From contig FMBT01000137.1 in the NCBI GenBank assembly GCA_900095095.1, positions 1 to 64,000 on the forward strand: 64,000 nt of DNA. Direction: 5' to 3'. The stretch comes from Fragilariopsis cylindrus CCMP1102. Its lineage: Eukaryota; Bacillariophyta; Bacillariophyceae; Bacillariales; Bacillariaceae. Of the stretch, positions 44,670-56,928 are shown one piece after another; within the stretch, counting starts at the first letter, position 1, and each line of letters opens with the position of its first letter. The position numbers and the translations under genes were made by a program. The notes under the pieces were generated by a model. It did no database searches. It saw only the letters and a list, made by a program, of their open reading frames with translations, and was not told where the DNA came from.

Positions 44670-44750
44670 TATACCAAAACATTGTAGTTGCCTCCTACCA
44701 CTTTTTTGTTCCTGTGGTTGTTGAATACATTACAATCCGCTGTTATGGAA

Positions 44751-45002
44751 TGTTATAATCTAAGGTATTCTACAGTGCTAATCCGTAAAGTATCTAGAAG
44801 CAGTTAATAAAAGAAATAAGTTAAATCCTTTATAATGTTAAGTTTATAAATAACAATGATATCAAGTAGATGATATCATTGCAATGATACCACACACGCT
44901 GTTACTGTATCAACTGTACACAGATAGTGTGGCTAGCGTTCGATCGTATAATACGATTCTTAGTAACGCAGTATCGAGTAGGAACTAATTCAGTCCCCAA
45001 CA
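44751..45002 (-). repeat. Copia 3' LTR (left copy)
   Basis: 252 bp, TGTTATAATC to CCCCAACA on the plus strand; identical by eye to the right copy. As read from the element it begins TGTTGGGGACTG. An ATGATATCATT palindrome-like stretch (near 44870) is inside. Confidence 0.95.
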
Positions 45003-48000
45003 CACTCCTACATTGTCATACATGGACCCATGTATGATAATGTAATAACAACTTAGGTTGCATTAGTTTCTGCACTAGCTTTGCTACCAACAGCTTAGAT
45101 GCTTTCTTGGCTTCCTTGTACTGGTCTTCATACCAGTCATAGTCGGCTTGTGATACTCCCATGATAGCATTCCTGTGTAATCTGAACAGCAAACCCTGTA
45201 ATGGCTTGGTGAAATAGTCTGATACCATCTCCTTTGTTGGACAATATGACATAACAACTGTACCATCATTAATCTTATCCGTGATATAAAAATATCTAAT
45301 GTTAATGTGGCGAGTTCTCTGTCCACATGAACGTCGACCATTTCGTGCTAACTTAATGGTGCTGGTGTTGTCCTGCAGTGCAAGGACCTTAGTACCCAAT
45401 AGTTTTAACGGATCACTATCGGGGTAGTGTTTAACCTGACACTTCATGAACAGGCTGATCCACTCAATAAATGTAATGGTATCATCCACACCAACTAGTT
45501 CCGATTCGGTTGAGCTCCTAGTTGTAAGCTTCTGTTTGATGGACCCTGAAACAACAGAACCTCTTCCCATTGTTAAACAGTATCCTGTATGACTCTTCAT
45601 ATCCATGTGGACAGCGAATGAGGCATCAATGCTCCATGTCAGTCTTCCGGACTCATCCCATCCCAATACAAGTGGAAGATGGATGGTTTCCCTGATATAT
45701 CTTATCACCTTGGCTAGCTTCTTGTAGTCGTCCTTATCTGGTGATGCAACTCTTGTGCATAGAAATGCGACAGCTGTCTGCAGATCTGGTCGGGCCCTCT
45801 TGGCTGCAAACAGTAGCCTTGCCACTGTTCGGTGATAGTAGTCTGCAATCTCAGGGTCGAGTTTTTCACACTCTTCATTAACTGTAAACAGGTGATCGCT
45901 TGCTACTGTTACTGATTTACCATCCATATCGTCTGGTGCTTCTATTATGATGTCCTCCAAGTAATCATACATTGTATACTTCACAATACCATCTTCAGAA
46001 TAGTCAATGGTCATGCCCAAATACTCGTGGATCCTTCCATAGCTAGCAGCTATCTTCTTGTTCACTCCGAATTCCTTATTCAACTTGTCAATGATGTCAT
46101 CCAGTACAGACTGTGTTACATGGGACATTTTCAAGTCATCAACATGAAACTGTATGGTGCATTGCTTGCCTTCAATCATGGAGTTGAATGTGCATTCATC
46201 ATAATCATTCACTGTGAACCCAATTGATTCGAGGAAGCCCCTAAGCTTGTCATAAAACAAACGCGCTCCTAGCAACGTTCCATATATGGCCTTGGTGACC
46301 TTACCAACTAACCATCTCTTTCCATTCGTTGTAGTTTTAATGAGCTTTTCATATTCGGGTCTGATTCACAAATCATATCGACCATTATTCCTTCAAACTT
46401 GAGGTAACACTCTTTGCCCTCTTCTTGTGGATAATCAGCCTGTAGGAATGCCCCAGGGATGTCCCCAATCACAACAGCCCTCCCTTCGATCGCATCAATC
46501 AGGGAACTAACCATAAGGGCTTGTGTTTTCACGGTGGGTGAACTTGATTCATCTTTGGTGATGTATCCTCTTTGTGATCGGCCATCTGCGCAGCCGCGGG
46601 CCTTGATCTTTCCACATCTCTTTCTCTTGAGGAACATTAAGTAGCTAAGTGACAACTTGAACATATCATATGTTACTGACTTTGGGTGCAGCATTTGAAT
46701 CACATCCCTACCAATCAGATTTTCATCTAGCTCTTTGAGAGTAGCGTCGTATCCGGGACCACCGAATACAGTTAACCCCTTCTTGAAACCATACTGTGGC
46801 GTTGATAGGGTTGCTTCCAAATTGCCAAATCCTTTTATGATGGACAAGCAGTAGTTTGCTTCCCCTTTTCTATTCCAGTAGTCACCGTCCAATCCTTCCA
46901 TTCTTGGCCGATCTTCTTCTTCTTCTTCGTCTCCTTCAGGTTGGTCCGATCCTTGGTCCGATCCTTCGTCAACTTCATCTACAACATATTCGTTTTGATT
47001 TTCTTCAACGATACTTGTGTTGTCTTCGTCATCTTCTTCAACCACATTGAGCTCTTCAAGCATAGGGTCGACATCGATTGGTTCGTCTGGCGCAGCATCT
47101 TCACCCACTCCTGCTTCCTCATCATCATATTGATTTGGAGCATGTCGTGGTCATCATCATTGGGTACGCTGTCGTCATCTTGTGGTTGGTATGACTGGTC
47201 TGACGCGTCGTCGTCATCGAACTCGGGCGCTTCGCCCTCTTCATTGCTTGGTTCCAGATCAAGGATGGTGGTAAGGTTATCGATATCACCAAAGATTAGT
47301 CCATCTGGTTGACCTTCGGCCCTGCCCTGTTCATTAATCGTATTAATGATATCGTTCGTCATAGGTATTCCTTTTCCTTCCAGCCCAATAACTCTTGGGA
47401 CCGAATTTCGTTGCTTGGTGCTGATGTTGTACACAAAATGGCCACCCCCACCATCATTAGGTCTCAAATACAGTGCATCGAATGTTCTGGATTTTTCGAT
47501 ACTGTTGGTGCTTCCACCGGGAACCCCATACACATACGCACCGGGCATATATGGAGGAATAAGCAGTTTCTTGCCTGTTATGATTTGTCTGGGAGACATA
47601 GTAGGGTGCACTCCCCCTTTCCTATTGACAGCATTCATTAGCTGCACTATAGTGTAGACCACTTCCATAAGCAGTCTCTTCGGAATCTTCGTGAATGGCA
47701 TCATCGATCGGACGCCACGGATCCTTTCCTTGGTGAACCTGATACACCGCTCAATGAAGTGCACATGTGCATTCTTGTCGCAGCATATTAGGTCGATCTC
47801 TTGTTTCCCCAGTGCGTCCTTACAGTGCTGGAATGCCCTGTCGGAATAGATTGATTTGATTTTAAACCCTCTGAGTTTATATATAGTGTCCATCTTTCGA
47901 ATGGCTTCAACATACATGTCGTCCGACTTGTTTCTAATACATATGGCTTGGATAAACTTTATGTGCTTTGATACACAAATTAGGAACGCGACTCCGTTTA

Positions 48001-51000
48001 CATGCATGACATCTATGCCAGCCGTCACTTCTGAATAGTGCTTAAGTATTGATGGCGGGACTCCTAGTACGTAGTCTTCTCTGGGCATATTGTTAGTACG
48101 CTGTACAGTTTTTCCTTGTACTGAATGCTTGTTGGGCCCGAAAATAGCCTTAGCTATATTTATGTTTCTCCGACTTACGCCACACTCCTTAATCGCACCT
48201 GTTTCTAATCCATGTGCAAAGTCCTCATCAGAGGGGAGGCATAAGCAATCTTGAATGTAGCGGGCCATCGTAGCCCTCTTGACGTCTAAAGCTGAAAACA
48301 GTTTCTTCTCTTCTTCAACTGTAGTTAGGAGTGTGGCTGGGGACGATCCGTCGTCCACATGTAAACAGTATAGCCCATTCGGTTCTACTCCGAATCTGAC
48401 ATACTCACCATTGTCTTTGTAGACATAGAAGGCATTATCAACACTAGTGTCAAGGGTGATACGATGGAGCTTAGAAAGCGCGGCGAGCGAGATCAAATTT
48501 GCTACTCCATCTTTATGTAGGTGTAAATCAGCTTGGGGTAGTGGAAGTGTTTTTAGATCATCACAGAGTTCACCGACTTGATTATTAGACCATGATTTAC
48601 CCCCGCAGTGGATGGTTGTTGGACTTGAGCTTGCTGTTACATTTTGAAGCATGTCCGCGTTTGCAAACAGGTGTAGAGATGCTCCACTGTCCAGAACCAA
48701 AGCATTCAGTGAGATATTCCCACGGGAAAGTTTGTTGTACCCACTCCTTACTTCTTTAGATCTCATTGTTGGAAACAATTGGGGATTGGGAAGTACTTTA
48801 ACACTCTCTTCTGCAGACTTGACTGTCGTGAATGCATAGGATGGATTCGGTGTTGCATCGGGGATGTCAAGGATCGATGACTGTTGATCCTCCCCCACGT
48901 TGATTACCATTTTGGGCTGTAGACGCTTGGTAGTATTTAGCGTCCGCCCCTGCAAAAATCCTGATCCTGATAATCAGGGTCAGTCGGATCGAAGTACATA
49001 TACGCATTATCCAAATGAATGACATCTTTTAATGTATCAAACTGATCTGGAAAGATACTTGTTGGTCGTCCTGACCTGTAGAGATATGGCAGCATCTTGT
49101 AGAGCGTGAATTGGGTAGTTGATCGTCCAAGATACTTTGATTCTTTACGATATATTTGAATATTACCACCAAATCTTTGTCTTACATCAACCATATTAGC
49201 AATATTACTGGTCTTTTTGCCATTGATTGCCGCCAGTTTTGGTGGGTCTAACACCGTGGTAACTAGGTACTGCGAACGGATTGCTCCATTCTAATTGGCA
49301 CATTCAGACTGGTGATGTTCATGGACGCACAAGGGTCCAACAAAACATTTAAGTCACCGATATTGGTGATGACACTGTCGTCATGAGAAGTGAATGTTGC
49401 AGCACTGCTGTCTTCATCTGTATCACATACGTATGATGCTTCACATATAACTGTTTGGAAATCCTTATCACCAACCGTGGTACTTGCACTAGATTCGGAT
49501 GATGTCGTTGAAGCGCCATACGTCCTAGGCTGTAGGCCTGGCATTTCACCATCACTGATTGAGTCATCATAAGAGAAATCGTCAGTATCAAAATCCATTG
49601 AGTCATTGGTCATATAAGTTGAATCATCTTGACCGTCGATGTGGACGATATTGAATGGATCATTCGAATCAACGCTTGAACCATCACTTGAACTATCGTC
49701 GGCAGCTCTGTCATGTAGGGACGGCATTCGTTCATCATCATCATCACTGGGGTAATAATGGTCACCAATGATAATACAAGCCACTTCACCAAGATCTTCA
49801 TCATTGAATTCTGCTTCAGTTGTGATTGGTTCGAAGCATTTTGATGAATGATACCATTATCACTCACCGCAGCTAGGACTACTGCTTTGGTGTCGTGTTG
49901 TCAACGACGTGTGCACCAGCCACATTGCCATCATCTTGTTGCTCTCCTGCTGCTTTACGTGCAGCTGCAGCTGCTTTCTTTTGTTTAGCAGTTCGGGGAT
50001 TTTGATCATTAGAGGTTGATGGTCCATCATCTTCGTACTTGTCGATGAGCTCGTAAGCTTTTGATGCTGTTACCGGGTAACAGTCTGCATTCCCCGTAAG
50101 GAATTGGTTCTTGAGGTTAGTCTTGAGGTTCTTGCTCTTGCAGCCTTCAATCATTAGGATTCCTACTATCAAATCATTGACTTTCTTGTCATACACCTTC
50201 TTATCGGATGCGACCATGCCCAAGTACGAGACCAGTGTTTCACCAGCATCAGCTAGGAAGGGCTCGTATAGCTTTGTTCCAAAGACGAAGTCGCCCCTGC
50301 CCTGCAAGCATTGTTAACATACACTGATAGGTGTCTTTTGTACTGCGCCGTGTCGACTGCAGCGGATGCATTCTTGGGCTTCTGCATATAGGTAATGGAC
50401 TTACGAATATGTCTAAGCCTAGCCAATGGTTCCCATGTTGATGTCTCGTTGGTTGAGCATGTTTCTAGGAGAAGCTCGATTAGCTGTACAGGGCATTGGG
50501 ATGCCACTACTGTGGCATACCTTCCGTCGTGCTGTAAATCATCCCAAGCGATTTGTTCGAATTGTCCTTTTAATGCAAGGAAGATGTGGATTGCATTCTT
50601 TTCATATTCAATGAAGTCCTTCAATGTGTGATTGTAGCGTGCCTTCCACATGTCATACGCAATCTTGTACTGTTCTGCGCCAGTTGCGCTGTAGGTGAAT
50701 ACGTTCGCTGTGATAGTACCGTAACTTGATTGTGATGGTGGTGCGCCAACAAAGTCCGCTTCATCAAACCTGTTTAATTCTGTAATTGATTCAGCCCATT
50801 TGCCATATCCTTTTGAGCCACAGTAGGTGACTAATGCGTCGGTTAGATCGACGATCTGTGTGGACTGGTTTGGTCCTACTGTAACTACCTTTTCATACAA
50901 GGCAGTATCACTTCCAGCTAATCCTTTAAACTGGTTTCTTTTTGGCGCGTTACTGTTGTTGTTGTTACGATTTCGGTTACCTTGATAACCCGTTCTACCT

Positions 51001-51160
51001 CCGTTGTTGTTGGTATTGTTGCCTCCCGTAGCAGGGGGGGTGCTGCCACTGGTTGGGGCAGAGGACATTATATCGACCTTGTTGTAGGAATAATGTGTTC
51101 AACAAATTTCTTTTCGATGGTTTCCTCTATCGTATATCTGTTCCGATTGTTATTTATAAA

Positions 51161-51412
51161 TGTTATAATCTAAGGTATTCTACAGTGCTAATCCGTAAAG
51201 TATCTAGAAGCAGTTAATAAAAGAAATAAGTTAAATCCTTTATAATGTTAAGTTTATAAATAACAATGATATCAAGTAGATGATATCATTGCAATGATAC
51301 CACACACGCTGTTACTGTATCAACTGTACACAGATAGTGTGGCTAGCGTTCGATCGTATAATACGATTCTTAGTAACGCAGTATCGAGTAGGAACTAATT
51401 CAGTCCCCAACA
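51161..51412 (-). repeat. Copia 5' LTR (right copy)
   Basis: 252 bp, identical by eye to the left copy. It carries the element's promoter side, as gag begins about 90 bases beyond it on the minus strand. Confidence 0.95.
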
Positions 51413-52100
51413 TGGAAGGCACACAAACGACAAGATTTTTGATCAAAATGAACAACACAATATCTTATTAGAAAGTGTTGCAGAGGACAACACCTTCTGG
51501 GTTGGGTGCACTAGCATCCATTATACCTATACCTACAAGGGCCTCATAATGCTTAGGTTTTTATGGAAATTATGAAAGTGTAGGGCAGCATTAACCACAA
51601 AATAGTTCATTTAGGCCCCAAATCATGCTTTTCCACTTTTGTACGCACCTAAGCTGGATCATACTGCAATTACATCCAAAATAATGGTGGGTTGGGATGG
51701 TGTTGCTTTCCATTCACAAGTAATATGTCCTAGCTAGTATGGACAGTGTATCTATTTTCTGTATTCTAATTTACCTGATGAGTGGTATGTTTAAATAAAT
51801 AATGGTGACAAAGGAAGACATGTGGTTTGGGCTATAATCTTTCTGTGTAGTGTGGGATGGTGTGTTTATTTCTTATTTTGATATATTAATATTTTGATGT
51901 ATTAATATGTATATGGATAATAATAGTAATAATAATAACACAATACCATCTATATCTGTGAATGTTGTGATACCATACATGATATGAATCCAGATACTTA
52001 GAATAATACAGTAAGCATTATTCTATATAATTGTTTATTCTAAATATGTATTCTTCTTTACACTTGATCTCTCACTCCTCTTCCTCCTCACTATCACCCA

Positions 52101-52167
52101 CCACATCCACATCCTCATCCACATCCACATCCACATCCACATCCACATCCACATCAACATCAACATT
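52101..52167. repeat. (CACATC)n hexamer array
   Basis: About ten copies with few differences, changing to CATCAA at the right end. Confidence 0.9.
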
Positions 52168-52279
52168 AACAATCATACCATAGTAATAATAGCTACATGC
52201 ATGCAGGCATGCTAATCAGTTGCATGAGGTTTAACAAGGCTTATAACATGATATTATGTATAGTAACAATTCTTTGTTA

Positions 52280-52740
52280 TATATTTATGTAGTACTTGTC
52301 TATTCCAGGTACACCAGGTATTGTATTCTTCACGAGTCAAACCGTGCAGGTCTGACATAATGCACGGAGTAATAGCTTCAATCTTGGCTTTTTCCCTGCA
52401 GCAATCTTGTTTTCATATCTAGCTTTCCTCTTATTGCCCAAGGCACTGTTTTCATCTTTTGATGCAGCCAGCTCTCTTTGCTTTTACTGTTATGTTATAT
52501 GCAGCCCTTTTCTCCTTGCGGAAGTCACTGTTTGCGTAATTAGCTCTTGTCTCCTTGCGCCCTGGACACTGGTTCCATATCTATCTGTTGACTCCTTGCG
52601 GAAGTCACTGTCTGTGTAGTTAGCTCTTGTCTCCTTGCCCTGGACCATCTTTTCATACCTAGTTGCAGATTTAGCTATTGACTCCTTACCGCTGCCACTT
52701 GCCTGTCATGCAGCTGCACAGTTGCTTTCTTCTCTGTGTA
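52280..52740 (-). pseudogene. Degenerate coding-like block with internal repeats
   Basis: On the minus strand two related units read KETRANYTDSDFRKE and KETRANYANSDFRKE (about 52638-52590 and 52562-52513), followed by GNKRKARYENKIAAG-like sequence and AKIEAITPCIMSDLHGLTRE then EYNTWCTW. This looks like the decayed 3' half of a repeat-containing protein gene. No family recognised and no open frame longer than about 70 codons. Confidence 0.4.
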
Positions 52741-53100
52741 TGTTTTTAGTACTATTTACTAGATCAGAGTGTACTTTAGTTTGTTTCAGACACTCTGGTA
52801 GATCATAGATATTTACAACAACAATGTCATCCTCAAAAACATCAAATTCAGTGAAAGCATATACAGGATGGCATGTACGACACCTGCTTGAACCAGTTTA
52901 TTAGGACCTAGTGAATAGATCCATTTTCAGGTCATAATAAATCTATTTTTGGGTCATCCACCAGTATCATTACAACATGTATATACAGTACACATCCCCC
53001 CAGCTTCCTTCAATACTTTCCCATGTGTGTTCAACACATGATAAGCGCATACCATCAAACAACCATATAATAGTAATGCCCAAACATCTTCCATTGGGTC

Positions 53101-53490
53101 TGGCAGTCATGTTTAGTGTCATTCCGCTTAAATTCCAAGTCTTGTACTCAAATTGTGTTGGTTTGTGTTTGACATGGAGTGTCTATCTTGTTACAATGCG
53201 TCTACATATTTCCAGCAAAGTTCAGATTCAGCTACAGCTTCACTGTCCTCGTTGTAATATAATGGTTAAATGTCATGAAACAAGCCATCCAATTACACAG
53301 ATGCATATAAACATGTAAAACTACATCATATAATAATACGAAGCACCGCTATTGTCGGAATCTACATTGTATCATATTTGTATGTACAAATAATAGGAAA
53401 CAATTTAAGAAGAAAACTGTAGACTAATATTTTTGTTTGGGTTGTATTTACATCATCACTGGTCCATCTCATTGTGCTAAGGTAGCACGT
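53101..53490 (+). pseudogene. Duplicated tails of the Mpv17 and P450 genes
   Basis: About 390 bp matching 38951-39343 at roughly 85-90% identity by eye. It contains the last ~55 codons of the Mpv17-like gene, the whole convergent spacer and the last ~22 codons of the P450 gene in inverted orientation. Both gene pieces are truncated and diverged, so neither is functional. Because the spacer is included, this is a DNA-level segmental copy and not a retrocopy. Confidence 0.92.
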
Positions 53491-53995
53491 CGGAGCCTCC
53501 AGATCTTGGTACTTGTAGTCTCATTCTTATATTTCAAACCGGTAGGGGGCGCCATTTGCTCTGCTGGCATTCCTTCTTTATTACTTTACATTTCTCGCAA
53601 TCTGCTCTCTGTTCGCGCCATTATTTGAATTTGTTTTATTTAGTACATTTTCTACGTCGTAGGAAAATTCAAAGGGAAAAAGAGAAAACCTTTGCCTGCC
53701 GCCGCGTTATCGTCGCGCAATCTACTCTGTCAGAGTTTCTGTAGCATTGGGATTGGTCAAAATGAAAAAAATTGTCGTGATGAACCGTGGAGTTTTGCAT
53801 AAAAATGTCACTTTGCTTGAATAATTGTACGGCAGATTGCACGTCGATACCATCACAACTGTAGAGTTCATAAAAAGAAATTGGCATCAAGTATTTCCTT
53901 TGATTTTGATTTGTACACACATACACAGTAATACACATACATACACAATACTAATCCAATCTAAATTAACCAGATAAACTACAATTCATCACACA
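53491..53995. promoter_or_regulatory. Upstream region of ribonucleotide reductase gene
   Basis: No gene. Contains TTCGCGCC (53612-53619), GGCGCC (53547) and CGTCGCGC (53711), GC-rich islands of the E2F/MBF type in AT-rich DNA, upstream of an S-phase gene. A CACATACACA microsatellite (53917-53950) precedes the ATG. Confidence 0.35.
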
Positions 53996-55344
53996 ATGCC
54001 TATCTCAACGTCTACTCTCGAACAGCATTTCAGCACTCTTTCTACGGAAGATAATGTTGTAGAAAAGGTCAGTCCTGCCTTTATTACACCCACTAAGGCG
54101 GAACGAGACAATTTTTCGGATGACGATGATTCATGTTCCGATGGTTCACCTGTAGCCGTATCTCCTAGTAACGCTGTTCTTCAAGTTATTAAAAAGACAG
54201 ATCACAAGTTACTAGAAGAAAGTGGTGCACTTGTACCGGAACCTCTTCTAGTTGAAAACCCTCACAGGTTTGTTATTTTCCCTATCCAAGACAACGATGT
54301 AAGTTTATTTTATTGTATTCATAATAATCCGTTAGTCTTATCGCGACGCATGCATGCATGTATATTACCATCTGTTTCTGCTATTTCATCTCACATCACA
54401 ACCTGATCTTATCTTTATTATTAAAAAAAACCGTAATAGATGTGGGAAATGTACAAAAAGGCGGAAGCATCCTTTTGGACTGCCGAAGAAATTGATCTTG
54501 GTGCGGATATGACTGATTGGGTAAAACTTTCTGATAATGAACGTCATTTCATTAGTCATATCTTAGCATTCTTTGCGGCATCGGATGGAATTGTGAATGA
54601 AAATCTGGCACAAAATTTCATGACCGAACTTCAATCACCGGAGGCACGATGCTTTTATGGATTTCAAATCGCTGTTGAAAACATCCATTCGGAAACGTAT
54701 TCTCTCTTGATCGATACGTACATCAAGGATACGAGTGAAAAGTTAAGACTTCTACATGCTATTGATACCGTCCCCTGTGTCCGGACCAAGGCAGAATGGG
54801 CACTGCAATGGTGTGATGCGGACAAAGCAAGTTTCGCGGAACGCTGTGTCGCCTTTGGTGTCGTCGAAGGAATTTTCTTTTCTGGAAGTTTCTGTGCCAT
54901 CTTTTGGCTCAAAAAACGTGGTTTGATGCCGGGATTGTCCTTCTCGAATGAACTAATTTCACGTGACGAAGGATTACATTGTGACTTTGCCTGTATGCTA
55001 TACAAGAAGTTGATAAACAAGTTATCGACGGAACGTGTAGTAGAAATCATTACAAATGCTGTTGAAATTGAAAAGGAATTTGTCAGTGATGCATTACCCG
55101 TAGAACTCATCGGTATGAATTCTGGTTTGATGAAACAATACATCGAATTCTGTGCTGATCGTTTGTTTGTTGCATTGGGCTGTCCTAAGTATTATCTAAC
55201 TGTTAATCCATTCGAATGGATGGAAAGTATTTCACTTCAAGGAAAGACAACTTCTTCGAAAAACGTGTTGGGGAATACGCCAAGTCAGGTGTCGGTGGTG
55301 ATGCTGCTGAGAATCACTGCTTTGACCTTGAATGTGACTTCTAA
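53996..55344 (+). CDS. RNR2: Ribonucleoside-diphosphate reductase small subunit (class Ia)
   Basis: Di-iron tyrosyl-radical subunit that supports dNTP synthesis. ATG 53996; exon 1 ends 54298, intron 54299-54439 (141 nt, GTAAG..TAG), exon 2 from 54440. Regulatory-type N-terminus with an acidic Ser-rich stretch. Core: [14 protein letters not shown], then [17 protein letters not shown] (first ligand Asp/Glu region), [39 protein letters not shown] with the radical Tyr and ligands, and [15 protein letters not shown] with the last E..H pair. The C-terminal tail [15 protein letters not shown] ends in [11 protein letters not shown], the peptide that docks on the large subunit. It is read in the next frame after a one-A slip near 55250, and stops at TAA 55342-55344. 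In the unslipped frame the tail would be nonsense to 55369. Confidence 0.93.
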
Positions 55345-55937
55345 ACCTATTACGTACTTTAAAATATAAAACGAGGGTGGTAGTATTTGTATAAAGTTGA
55401 TAACACGATCGACTGTGAAATAAAGCCGGATCAAAACATCACAAAAAAGAATGGGAACATAGAACACGAATTAAAAACATTACTATAACAAAAAAGAACG
55501 AATTGTGGGAAATGAAAGTAACAAATTGTAACACATAAAAATAAAACTATTATATTGTATTATCTTAAAAATTTAATCAGTGTCTAGGTTTTTAGTTATT
55601 AGCGAAGTGATTTTGTGTTAATTCTTTGTTTACGTCTTGTTATCTTTTAGCTGATTCTAAGACTTCATGCGTGCCTTGCAATGTTCACGACATATCCCTG
55701 ATACGAATCATACATTTGCGTCTTCTGATCCTCGTCGTCCTTCAACATATAATATTATATCTGAGATCATAAACATCATTATCTATGAGTTCACAGCCTC
55801 ATTACCAAGTCAAGTACATGCAGTGTCAGTGTCATTGGGCGCTTCAGATCTGCGCTAGGGAAAGAATATATACATGTAGATAGTTTTATTATAGCACCAT
55901 GATCAACAACCTATACCGCAAACAACGAAAGTATATA
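55345..55937. other. Convergent intergenic region, nothing recognised
   Basis: AT-rich, with several A-runs and AATAAA-like sites (near 55540). The open frame at 55667-55858 has no family signature. Confidence 0.5.
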
Positions 55938-56928
55938 TTACGCTGTAGCAATACCAAAACAAGTAGGATTAAGAATCCAAACTTTTCTAATTCCATATAT
56001 TGCAAATCTACGGATTGAAAACCAGCAGAACGAATAACATCTCCTGTTTTTCGATCTAAATGACATCCATCTGCTCTTTTGACCTGTGAAGGAGTCATTT
56101 CAATTTGATAATTTGCTAGTTTACTATCTGTCTGACTAAGAACATGTTCCCAGAATTAAAATTTACCACCAGGTTTCAAAACACGTTTAATTTCAGATAC
56201 GGACCGAATAGGATCAGTAACACTACAAAGTGTTAAGGTACACACAATGGCATCACATGAATTGTCCTCAAGTGGTAATGTTTCGGAAACACCATGAACG
56301 ATTCGAAGACTATTCCCCATATTGTTGGAAAGCAAACCTGCTCGTGAGGCACTATCTTTTGCATAGCCTTCCATACGATCATTGGGGTCGATACCAATGA
56401 TGTCTAATCCATGCTGATCTTTGTAATATAATGCATTCGGAAAGGACCCCATTCCAACTTCCGCAATAACTATTTCCTTCATATTAACATTGTTGTCATT
56501 ATTCCTGTTTGAGGACAATGATTCAAAAAGTTGTCGAAAGAGTTTCTTTTTGGTAGGATACGATTCTTTTTCGTAGTCAATCATCCCGACCGACATCCCC
56601 TGCGCAAAAGCTGCATCCTGCAATAAATTTCTTGGAAGATCGTATTTAGTAAGAGATTCGAGAGGTGGGGATGTAATTGCCGCGAGACCATGCGAAACAC
56701 GAGGGAAACCGCCAATCACAGTTACTGCAGAAACCGATTGACGAAGTATATCGAAGAATACCTGTCGACGGCATTGGCATTGGTTAGAACAATAAGCATC
56801 GTTTTCATCGTCGTCGCCATCGTCGTCGGTACTATCGTTTATTCTTGTTTCCGTTGAAGAAACAAGAGAAAATTGTTGTTTTTGATGTTGTTACTGATTG
56901 GCACCACAACAAATGCCGTGCTCTTCAT
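55938..56928 (-). CDS. Class I SAM-dependent methyltransferase (METTL7-like)
   Basis: Methyltransferase_11-type enzyme. ATG at 56928 starts a targeting-like leader (MKSTAFVVVPISNN). Across a T-run slip near 56865 it continues into an acidic stretch and YCSNQCQCRRQVF, a small Cys cluster. Core: VIAEVGMGSFPNALYY (motif I, 56480), DIIGIDPNDRMEGYA (motif post-I, 56400), IVHGVSETLPLEDNSCDAIV with CTLTLCSV (motif II, 56290-56225), and VSEIKRVLKPGGKF (56175). An in-frame TAA follows directly at 56156, but the family sequence resumes at once: FWEHVLSQTDSKLANYQIEM, ADGCHLDRKTGDVI. A METTL7-like end NPTCFGIATA is readable to 55938 in the next frame. Substrate unknown. The stop may be a base error, a slip, or a true inactivating change. 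Confidence 0.75.

Larger units (their letters stand above)
44751..51412 (-). mobile_element. Ty1/copia LTR retrotransposon, CoDi-like, nearly whole
   Basis: 6662-bp element read from the minus strand, with identical 252-bp LTRs at both ends (TG..CA termini) and a 5-bp target-site duplication TGGAA (44746-44750 and 51413-51417). Parts in reading order: gag about 51068-49880, a D/S-rich linker with protease-like part about 49780-48600, integrase about 48500-47400, reverse transcriptase and RNase H about 46900-45016. Recognisable motifs include the RT box FHVDDL and the RNase H tail TRSSTESELVGVDD. The order gag-PR-IN-RT-RH is that of copia. It looks nearly whole, with about five breaks in the coding part; some frame changes may be the family's normal expression mode. 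Identical LTRs mean a very young insertion. It lies inside the older fossil element. Confidence 0.93.
51413..53100. other. Gene-poor repeat island flank
   Basis: Begins with the severed continuation of the fossil element (51413-51525). After that: AT-rich unique-looking DNA, an AAT-type run near 51920, a CATCCA array (52101-52167) and a degenerate coding-like block (52280-52740). No intact gene. Confidence 0.6.
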
